Positions 6,773 through 13,732 of a stretch of 13,732 nucleotides of DNA are shown here, piece after piece. Numbering within the stretch: position 1 is the stretch's first letter; every line of letters begins with the position of its first letter. The notes beneath the pieces are model-generated. The model had not been told where the DNA came from, ran no database searches, and worked only from the letters and a program-made list of their open reading frames with translations. The stretch is from the NCBI GenBank assembly GCA_002803225.1, contig NXFV01000615.1, positions 1 to 13,732 of the forward strand, read 5' to 3'. This stretch comes from Gamarada debralockiae. Lineage: Eukaryota; Ascomycota; Leotiomycetes; Helotiales; Hyphodiscaceae. The position numbers were made by a program, and so were the translations under genes.

Positions 6773-9180
6773 TCAAACGCTCAATTCCACGGCATTGCTG
6801 GCTTCGATATACTTCTTGTAAGGCTTCAGCCTAGTCTGAACTTCACCTTCTGGATCCCAGCAATATTTGATAACCTGCTCTGGGCATCTACCGATAAAGT
6901 TCTTTGGGTCCATCATTTCGTCTATCTCATCAACTATGGATGAAAAGAACGGAGTCTTCTTGATGCGCTCGATCAGATCATTGGGCTTGCCATGTTGCTT
7001 GACGACGTCGCTTGCTTGATGACTTAGAACTCGAATCTCCTCATGGGCCAGTTGACGATTTTCACCCTTCGAAACGAGCTTCATGAGGATGTTTTCAGTG
7101 GCCATGAAGGGGAGCTCAGCCATGACATGGTTGCGAATGACGGCAGGATACACCACAAGGCCGCTGCAAACGTTATTTAATGTGAGTAAAATGGCATCAG
7201 CAGATAGAAATGCCTCGGGAATTGTGATACGACGGATAGAGCTATCGTCCAGGGTGCGTTCAAACCTAAACTGTCAGCCATTGCAAAAAGGTTCCAAATA
7301 GCAGATGGGTCCTAACCATTGAGAAGCGTACGTGTCTATTTTTCCATTGTTAGATACGAATATACAAGGTAGAGCAGATGGAGGATTACCTGAGACAGGA
7401 GAGTTGATATTAGCGAGGTAGCGGCCTAAACTCGCGATTCTTTCGCATCGCATTGGGTTGCTGCGACTTGTTAGCACAAAGTAGTCCAGTCCAAAGAGAA
7501 AGCTCAGAAAGTTTACCGTTTGTAAGCCATGGCAGAACTTCCAATTTGGCCGGGCTCGAATGGCTCTTCCATTTCCTTTCTAGAACATCTCGTGTCAGTT
7601 ATTACTGAGGTTGTCTTGAGTGCAAACAGGGCATTTGAAACATATCTCGTCTCGAGTGTTGGGTATGACCGGTCATCAAAGAACACCCTCAACACGCCCG
7701 AATAGGAAAGAAAGAGTACTGGAAAGGTCACTTACTGTGCTGCGAGATGACGAATGTCGGAAGTGATGCGGAGGACAGTGGCGCCAAAGGCAGCAAGAGC
7801 ATTGATGACTCGCAAGTCAACCTTTCTTGTGTAAGTTTGAGTAGAGATTGAGTAGCATTTCTCAAATCGGGCTTTCTCTGCGATCATTTTGTTCATCTGG
7901 TCGACTTTTTCGCCATCACCGGAGAATATTTCCATGAAGGATGCTGTGGAGATGTCTGTTAGCATTACCCTTTGCAGAGGTACTTCTGAGTTTCCTACCC
8001 TGTGTTCCTGTCGTACCACTAGAAGAGCTCAGTGTCAGCCACTACTCTTTCGAGGTTGTCTTGGGTGCAATTGATTGATCTATCAGGTAAGACACCTAAA
8101 GCACGTGGGAAGAGGAAGGAAAGGGTAACGAGAAGGTCACTTATACCGCCCCTCGAAACCTGAGGTCATTTCTAACTCGCTCAATGTCTTCCAAGTCCAT
8201 CATCAAATCTTGTACCCTATGGGGTCTAAGTTAGTATTGTTCGACTAGATCTGAAATGTGCTTCAAATTTACCATTGGGCCGCGCGTCTTCCGACGGTGA
8301 CGAGCTGAGCAGGTTGATAATGGGTAAATCCTAACGTAGGCATGTCCTTGTATTTAACTGCGAACTCGGATAACTTGTAGATAATCGTGGCAAGCTTTGG
8401 GAGCTTCGAGGAGTTAGTAACAGTCTTGAGATCAGGGGTGAGAACACAAAGGACGTCTACAAACCAGAAAATTGAGACCGTCTCGCAACAGGATTAAGTC
8501 TGTGTTATCTGTGACATAGGCTGAAGTTGCAGCCCAATGAATAATACCAGCTGCAGCTGGGGCTGCCTGACCAAAAGCGTGAATGTGTGCTTCTTTGTGT
8601 TAGTATAACTTCTAGAAAATTTAAGGAGCAGTAAGACATAATTAGGAGCTAAGAGACATGTTTTAAGAGTAAAAACATATTTCACACTTCTTAAAACACT
8701 TAGAAGACGAACCCATAACATCGTGTCTGCGAATCTTCTCCTCCTTAGCAACGACCCGCAGATCCTCATCTGTTATCACAACGCGTGCCTTCATCTGTTC
8801 GATAGCTCCCTCAGGAATGGCGAGACCAAGCCTGCAAAGATTCAAAGTTAGTATAAGTTGCTCTAAAGATCATGAGAAGGTATAGGCATCCAAAGCTATG
8901 GCTAGTATTAGATGCAGCCAATAGATCAATAGAAGACATGTAGGTTGGACATCATCGTCTATAGAAAATAAAAAGTAATAACACAGATGTCATAGTATCT
9001 CTAGTAACAGCGAGTGGTAGAAATGTTTGTATGGTATACATACTCCTTCTGAGCCTCCGCTAACCAGACCCAGAGCCACCGCCATGTTGTGCCGCGCTTT
9101 CGAGCACTAAAGAGCTCTAGCATCTCTGGAGACGCATAGCGCGAGGCCAGCGGAGATTGGTAGCTATCATTTGCAGACAT
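6773..9180 (-). CDS. Adenylosuccinate lyase, divergent copy with 11 exons
   Basis: This is an ADE13-family enzyme of purine synthesis; it releases fumarate from SAICAR and from adenylosuccinate in the cytosol as a homotetramer. Exons, 5' to 3': 9180-9044, 8831-8713, 8589-8465, 8403-8273, 8216-8145, 8018-7999, 7943-7736, 7579-7517, 7460-7390, 7335-7317, 7265-6773. All phases close, giving 485 aa (yeast Ade13 is 482). Landmarks: SPLASRYAS near the N-terminus; RRHDVM-AHIHAFG across intron 2; THYQPAQ in exon 4; GTTGTQ in exon 6; the signature loop [17 protein letters not shown] across intron 8; LPFMATENI and RVLSHQAS in exon 11. Odd points: [12 protein letters not shown] has Ala where the family has Gly (GATS); Val precedes GTTGTQ where Lys is usual; intron 5 has an AT donor; exons 6 and 10 are only 20 and 19 nt. 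The start at 9180 matches family length. The divergence suggests a second copy; whether it is functional depends on intron 5. Confidence 0.85.
7580..7735 (-). other. Lyase intron 7 (156 nt), homologous to intron 5
   Basis: Perfect donor GTAAGT, branch CTGACAC and acceptor TTCTAG. Its first 32 nt match intron 5 at 25 positions without gaps, and near the 3' end a 19-nt block (plus strand 7607-7625 against 8052-8070) matches at 18. The middle is longer and holds a 12-bp palindrome, ATGACCGGTCAT (7665-7676). Confidence 0.75.
8019..8144 (-). other. Lyase intron 5 (126 nt) with a mutated AT donor; introner-like
   Basis: The homology-based boundaries restore the family spacing RGxxGTTGTQ exactly, but the intron then begins ATAAGTGACC, not GTAAGTGACC. 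Intron 7 begins GTAAGTGACC, so the first base appears to have changed G to A (plus strand CA to TA, the RIP context). Branch CTGACAC and acceptor TTCTAG are intact. A cryptic GT two bases upstream (8146) with this acceptor shifts the frame. The same GT with the acceptor ending at 8042 keeps the frame but inserts about seven residues (WLTLSSSS replaces Val), giving 492 aa. Confidence 0.7.
8832..9043 (-). other. Lyase intron 1 (212 nt)
   Basis: Donor GTATGT, branch TTATACTAAC and acceptor TTTGCAG. It splits AQKE from LGLAIPEG within the Glu codon. It is long for a fungal intron. Its branch decamer is identical to that of intron 2 (8590-8712, 123 nt, donor GTTCGT, acceptor AAG). Confidence 0.8.
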
Positions 9181-9528
9181 CTTAGTTGTGCTGTAGTACT
9201 GTGTTGTTATTGTATAATAATCGTGATGTGTGCAAGGGTGATTTGTATTCAAGGTGTTCAATGTATGAGGGAAGAAGAAAAATCGTGGTTGAAGAGAAAG
9301 TTGACCTTGACCCCGCCAAAAATTTTTTCTCTAGGGCTGGCACTAACATCTCACGCTTAGCCCCCATTGGAGTAGGCGGTGGCCCATTTTGGTATCAGCA
9401 ACAACTCACCCGTCGAATGGATGAGGGCGAAACGTTATCCCTTTCTGCTGCGATGCAGCATTTTAGGTGTCCTGACATTTCTTGGCGCCAAGAATATTCC
9501 CAAAAGTCCAATATATGATAGACATTGA
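9181..9528 (-). promoter_or_regulatory. Upstream region of the lyase gene
   Basis: Read toward the lyase, this holds a CCAAT-like word (about 9365-9370), a pyrimidine-rich stretch (about 9260-9300) and an AT-rich leader just before the ATG. A 110-codon plus-strand frame here (9186-9518) has no protein-like features and is antisense to the leader. Confidence 0.4.
9479..9494. promoter_or_regulatory. Perfect 16-bp palindrome TTCTTGGCGCCAAGAA
   Basis: The palindrome lies about 300 bp upstream of the lyase ATG. Gapless symmetry of this length suggests a site for a dimeric DNA-binding protein. No specific factor is assigned; the TTGGCGCCAA core resembles E2F/MBF-type GGCGC sites only loosely. Confidence 0.4.
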
Positions 9529-9660
9529 AGTTTATGCTCTAATTGTGACCTATGTACGGTACTCAAACTATGATCCGATCTAAACTATAAACTTATAATC
9601 TACCTTATATACTCAAATTATAACTTAATATAACTAAACATTCTAATCCGTTTAAGAGTG
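9529..9660. other. Short AT-rich segment
   Basis: About 130 bp rich in TATAA/ACTATAA words, sharply different from both flanks and similar in texture to the block at 1-1680. It could be a small RIP-affected repeat remnant. No coding signal. Confidence 0.35.
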
Positions 9661-10222
9661 CCACACCAATCTATTGAAACAGCTTGTTCAGCCGCCGGCC
9701 AGGACCCAACGAAAGGGGGTCCTCGATCCACCTCTTATGCTGGTAATGAGAGTCGGTGACTCTGTCAACAGTTGCAGCGAGAACTTGGACCAGATTTGGG
9801 CATTTTCCACGTTGATACACTGAAATGGTGAGGTTGTAAGTGGATCTCTGATTGGAAACCTTGCAGAATCAGCATGCCCCTTTACGGATATTGACGATCC
9901 AATTTGCTATTTCCTCTTCCTATGGTGAGAGTTAGTTGGGTTTCAGCATAATATGATGACCACAGTCATACTTGGCAACTGGTTCTGTACTGCTTCATCT
10001 GTAACGGAAATGGTACGACTCTGAGCCTATTGTGCCGTTGCAGCACCAAGCAGCCGACTATATTCTGGAACATCGCCTCACGGGGGCATGTGACTTGGCT
10101 ACACTCTTGCAAGCTGAAGCTTATCTGGCCTGTGCCTTTGACAATAATATGCATCCGGCCTAATTGATGGGTCCTCCAAATATTATTTTCACATCTTCAG
10201 TTCTGTAACTCAGAACTACGAA
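9661..10222 (+). other. Region upstream of the coiled-coil gene stump
   Basis: No clear gene. Intron-like signals occur (GTGAGG at about 9829 to TTGCAG at about 9866; GTGAGA at about 9925 to CCACAG at about 9964), and a 52-codon open stretch at 10005-10163 reads like real protein (YDSEPIVPLQHQAADYILEH and on). They may be remains of a decayed gene, but the frames do not join cleanly. Otherwise this would be the promoter and leader of the frame starting at 10223. Confidence 0.3.
10199..10217 (+). repeat. 7-bp inverted repeat just before the start codon at 10223
   Basis: AGTTCTG, loop TAACT, CAGAACT; it ends five bases before the ATG. In an mRNA this hairpin would lie in the ribosome's path, so it may affect start-codon use if the gene is expressed. 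Confidence 0.3.
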
Positions 10223-10330
10223 ATGGCCTCAAGGCAGGACTTGGATTTCGAACGTCTTGAGCAGCTCCTTCGAGAAGCCGAGGAGAGGGCTGAACTAGAG
10301 CGACAGTGTGCCAAGGAGAAAGCACAACGA
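10223..10330 (+). pseudogene. 5' stump of a fungal coiled-coil (REAEERAE-type) family gene
   Basis: From the ATG about 35 residues read MASRQDLDFERLEQLLREAE and on through ERAELERQCAKEKAQ, a heptad-like charged helix. From memory this is the N-terminus of a fungal accessory-genome family in which the coil continues much further. After about 10330 the sequence becomes the antisense of the SANT gene's 3' end, and the remaining codons to 10552 are a shadow of that gene. So only the first exon fragment survives. The family's function is unknown to me. It is a truncated gene and probably dead. Confidence 0.5.
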
Positions 10331-10338
10331 GTTGTTCC

Positions 10339-12308
10339 TCATTCACCTTCGGGGGAAGTTTGTTCGGCTCTGGCCCGTACCATGTGCCAGCGCGTGCGTA
10401 CTGCGTCTGGAGTTCTGCCTAGGAACTTGCGGAAGACCCACTTCCAAGACTTGCCCTCTTTCTTGTATGCCAACAAGCGCTGCTCGTCTAGTGGTAACCA
10501 CGCGCTATGCTTACTTGTGCTCGAACTCCCCCTGCTCATCCTCGGTCGATGATCCACCGTCGTCGTCGCCGTTGCTAAGATCAAGTTCGCTGCCGCTCAA
10601 GACACTACCATCCTCATTGCGGGATAGCTCACCCTTACACAGTACAATAGCCCCAGCGTCAACGGCTTTGCTATGCGGGAGTTGGATACCTGTCATGTCC
10701 CCTTGCATATAGCTTGCCTCCGCGGCACTCCCCGTGGTGGTCCCGCTGTGATAGAGTCGGGATGGGCTATGAAGGCTAAAGCCAGTTAGCAAGAACGAAT
10801 GTCGCGTTAGCTGCTTAATCTGAAGTCGTCAATCTTCCCAATATGGCCGATGTTCTCGATGAGTCTGGCAAGTTGGCGAAAAGAGAATTCCGCCTTGCCA
10901 CAGTTGGCCCCAATCACCGCTGTAGAGGAACATTAATGCTAGGAGTGCTAGACGGAACGTAACCTCAGTTAGAATCAGTTGGCTATCTCTAGACCATCCG
11001 CCAACGTTACAGCGATCAGACGGCATCTCTGTATCCATGGCTTGTGGCGCAGAAGGGGTCCGAGAGGGCAGTCGACCCTTGACATAGTGCTGCTGGGACT
11101 TGCAGCGTGGTTTAGTTGCTGGGTAGATCTCTGGTGAAAAGTGTGCTTGCGCTTCTTCCGCGTTGCGCCATCGTAAGATGAGGATGGCTGTTTCCGCTTA
11201 GCAGGGCATAGCCTCCTCCTCTGTCTTCATCCGACTCAGCATGGTGTTGCTAAACTCGCCGTCGCTGTAACCATCGCTATGGATTCCCGCCCCTTCTTGG
11301 ACTAGCTCTGGAAATGGATCGCAAGAAGGAAGTGGCTTTTGTCGCTTGGCTGGCCGCGTGCTTTCATCATCCCCTTTGGCCGTTAGCGCCGTTGCTATAT
11401 TATTTATATCTCTCTGCGACTACTCCTTATCGTCATCCTCCTTCCCTTCCTCCTCCTCCTCCTCCTGCTGCTGCATGTTCTCATCAAATGTATCGGTACT
11501 AAGTGTAGGGTGAAGCAGCTCGTCTTCATCTAGTGCATTTTGACTGATATTGAGATGATCCTTTTAGGGTAGCTGGTATGGTGGTGGCGCTCTGGAGTAG
11601 CATGGGGGCTGACTACGAGGACTACCGAAGGATGATATCGCGGCCACGGATCTAGCGCGACCCTTATGGCGGTTATCTGTCCCACTGCGGTCGTGGAATG
11701 GCTCACTTGAAGGGCGCGAAGAGGGATCATAAGGGCGGATAGAACCGGACGCCGGAGCTTCTTGTTTGGCAAGCTGCAAGTGTTGAGCCGTCTCGGTTGA
11801 GTCATGGTGCTCGATATCGTAGCATCCTTCGAAACGGGAAGAGTACAGTAAAGTTCTCGATTCGATGGCAGTCTCTGTGTTACCAAGAAAGACCCGTGTC
11901 CGGCTCTGCACTTTCGCTATGATGGCTGCTATAATCGACTTCGTCTTCGGCTTCGGAGGTATCCGAATCGTTTCTACTAGGACAATTGGATTACCTATCC
12001 TGTGTTAGACACAAAAAATGGGAGAAAAGGTGGCTTCTGTTCCACAACGGAGGGTAGTGAGTGCGCTCACTTTGAATCGTGCCTAAATTATCGTGTACTG
12101 TTGACGTACTATAGTTAACAGAGCAGCCTGTCTCCTCTAGGGCTATCTTATCAACTCTTCGAGCTGTGTGGTCTAGGCTCGGGTCTTCTGTGACAAATCC
12201 TTCCTCAGGTCGTTTAGTGTATATCTTGTCAACTGTGGGAAGGTCGTCATCGTCATCGTCGTAGTCGTCGCCGTTTTCCTTATTGTTGTTGCCCGTCTCT
12301 GCTACGGG
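10339..12308 (-). pseudogene. SANT/Myb-like DNA-binding protein, broken copy
   Basis: This reads leftward. Exon 1 (12308-12071) has an Asp-rich run and a TVDKIYTKRPEEG segment; its start is not visible, and a further 5' exon is likely. A good intron follows (11995-12070; donor GTGAGC, branch CTAAC, acceptor GATAG). Exon 2 encodes IPPKPKTKSIIAAI, a Ser/Pro-rich part, a Glu run, a KRQK/KRK basic region, the LARLIENIGHIGKIDDF segment (about 10880-10830) and, at the end, the SANT helix region WLPLDEQRLLAYKKEGKSW to GRTPDAVRTRW (10502-10375). Breaks: TAA at 11564-11566; TAG at 11420-11422; a 1-nt shift giving TAA at 11198-11200; further frame changes near 11080, 10925, 10835 and 10510-10550. The domain order fits a fungal accessory family recalled from memory. 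It is probably a former DNA-binding protein, now non-functional. Confidence 0.7.
11449..11476. repeat. CCT/CTG trinucleotide run inside the SANT pseudogene
   Basis: Consecutive TCC/CCT then TGC triplets encode the Gln/Glu run on the minus strand. A second trinucleotide run (GTC/ATC, about 12242-12270) encodes the Asp run of exon 1. Confidence 0.6.
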
Positions 12309-12311
12309 TTA

Positions 12312-12933
12312 CAAAGGCAAGCTGCGTTAAAATCCGACCTATTTCCAGAATTCTGCCAAAATGCTGGGGAACACCAAAATCACGACATTTTCGCACTTCT
12401 AGATTAATTCGCAACAACGCCAGAGCTCTGTAAACCTAGCTTAATGCGATAAACCAGAAGCAGACCTATCATCTGATTTATTTTTTACCTTAATTGGATT
12501 TATGGAGTAAACGACCAGACGACGTCAGGAAACGGCGGTCGCCGCATTAGGCAACGCGCGTGCACAGGCCAGCCGCCGCTTTCGCCGGGGTATAAAGACC
12601 GCGCTGCTGCTCACCTCTTCTTCATTTCTCTCTCTTCCTTCCTTCATTTTCCCAACGACCCAACACCACTATGCTCGCGTCGCTTTGGCCCCCTTTCTGA
12701 ATGCGCCTCGTATTCGGCCCTTCTGTCTAGCCCCAATCCCACCTTTGCCCCTCCCGATCAGCCACGCCGCGCAACGCAGCTGGGTCCCCGCGACCGTCCC
12801 GTGCTAGGTTCGACGCTCCTACTTTGGTCGTAGGATAAATAAGTACATCCCTGAGGGTATTATTGCCACCCCCGCCACACCTCACGTGCGATGGCCGCTT
12901 TTATGCTTGAAAATGCTCGATTCTACATATCCC
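12312..12933 (+). promoter_or_regulatory. Promoter-like block with an orphan start codon
   Basis: A GC-rich stretch ends in TATAAAG (12591-12597). A long CT-rich tract (about 12615-12655) follows, then CACCACT-ATG at 12671, a good Kozak-like context. The frame from this ATG stops after nine codons (TGA at 12698-12700), and no long frame follows. It looks like a real, perhaps strong, promoter whose gene has been lost or displaced, possibly by the nearby transposon. An alternative is that it serves a spliced or non-coding transcript. 12700-12900 is C-rich with no gene seen. Confidence 0.4.
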
Positions 12934-13732
12934 CTAATAATTTATATGCCATCCATCAGCGTCAATCACAGCCTGGCATCTCTCATGCATCGACCTTATT
13001 AAATCCCTAACCTCCTCATCTGTAATTGAGTTCCAAGCTTCAATCACAGCTGCTCTAAGCTTATGATAAGACCTATGAATCTCAGGGTACCTCTCTTGGA
13101 TATAATCCTTGATCTTATCCCACAACGTCTCAATTGGATTTAAATCTGGAGAGTTGGCTGGCCAAAAGATAAGAACTAAGCCTTTCTCTCTCATAAAAGC
13201 TAGAGTAGCTTGAGCAGCATGTCCTAAAGCATTATCCTGCATAGGAATCAGCCCAGTTTGGCTCACATACTCTACTATAATAGGTACCACATGCTCACAA
13301 TAGCTCTGTGAGGTGATTGTCCCCCAATCCTTCTCCCAAAATATACATGGTCCTTTGCTAAAGCCTGAAATCCCCGCCCAAAACATCTACCCAATTCTCT
13401 TTCGTACTTTAGGCTCTACACAATCAGGGTGTAAAGCCTCACCTCTCCTCCTTGTTACTTTAATCTTCTTGTGTCTTCTAGGCTTTACCCACGTTTCATC
13501 GGTCTAAAAGATCCAAAACCATTGCTCGTCGGTCCAATTTAAGTGATCGTGTGCCTATTGTAATCGGATCTTGGCTTGTTCTTTAGTCAGCTTAGGGTTT
13601 TGAAGAGCTGAGTATCTGGAAAAGCCCTCCTTTTTAAACGCTGTAGCAATCGCATATACCTTACAATCCCAGCCAAAGATTTGAGGGATCTGGTCCCATG
13701 GTGTGCGACGATTCTTCTTGTTTGCGCAAACC
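12934..13732 (-). pseudogene. Tc1/mariner (DD34E) transposase relic, cut by window edge
   Basis: The minus strand encodes the catalytic half of a Tc1-like transposase of fungal type. The three acidic residues are present: the Asp in TDETW (about 13500), the Asp in MQDNALGHA, and the Glu in WPANSPDLNPIE, with exactly 34 residues between the last two. The frame is broken by TAG at 13555-13557, 13504-13506 and 13387-13389; the last falls where the family has Trp (IGWMFWAG), so TGG to TAG fits RIP. From 13386 to the stop at 12934 it is intact. The N-terminal DNA-binding part lies beyond the window. Terminal repeats were not identified. Non-autonomous; the copy is dead. Confidence 0.85.

Noticed and set aside
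8019..8146. Intron 5 of the lyase as a U12-type AT-AC intron
   Set aside because: It begins ATAAGT, not ATATCC, ends in AG and has a normal U2 branch site; its sister intron 7 is plain GT-AG.
9186..9518. Plus-strand 110-codon frame starting near the lyase ATG
   Set aside because: Antisense to the lyase leader, with low-complexity Cys/Leu start and no family resemblance.
10308..10712. Plus-strand 134-codon Ser/Pro-rich frame
   Set aside because: It is the complement of the SANT domain and its acidic upstream region, whose minus-strand reading has clear family features.
1..13732. CRISPR array, rRNA or tRNA genes
   Set aside because: No regularly spaced repeats or RNA-gene structure seen; the window is fungal nuclear DNA in character.

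Overview
The window comes from a filamentous ascomycete (Pezizomycotina); the order cannot be fixed from sequence alone. The reasons are: short spliceosomal introns with CTAAC/CTGAC branch sites close to the 3' splice site; a fungal-type adenylosuccinate lyase; fungal accessory-genome families (a SANT/Myb-like protein and a DFERLEQLLREAEERAE coiled-coil family); a DD34E Tc1-like transposase; and TAA/TAG-riddled, AT-rich sequence of the kind left by repeat-induced point mutation (RIP). It reads as an accessory, repeat-bordered region, not core genome.

Layout. 1-1680 is very AT-rich, RIP-like repeat debris with one readable decayed frame (about 699-970) and two copies of a GC-richer motif 1.0 kb apart. 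Composition normalises near 1680. A TATA box (2016-2023) precedes gene A (2220-5414, +), a five-exon gene for a roughly 960-985 aa protein. It has two C2H2 fingers, several Cys clusters, an acidic linker, a DEDDh 3'-5' exonuclease domain with all five catalytic residues, and a C-terminal PIP-box-like motif. 5415-6772 is non-coding and holds several inverted repeats and a perfect ATGAGTCAT (Gcn4/CpcA-type) site.

6773-9180 (-) is an eleven-exon adenylosuccinate lyase (ADE13 family). I could place every exon by homology. Its fifth intron has an AT instead of a GT donor, and introns 5 and 7 are homologous to each other, which suggests an introner-like element. 9181-10222 is its upstream region plus uncertain remnants. 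10223-10330 (+) is the 5' stump of the coiled-coil family gene. It abuts, tail to tail, a SANT-domain gene on the minus strand (10339-12308) that is broken by two in-frame stops and several frameshifts. A promoter-like block with TATA at 12591 lies beside it. The window ends inside a Tc1/mariner transposase relic (12934-13732, -) with three TAG stops.

No operon-like cooperation is visible. The two substantial genes (nuclease, lyase) converge and sit between decayed repeats. The best candidates for something new are the zinc-finger/DEDDh nuclease and the introner-like introns with the mutated donor in the lyase.
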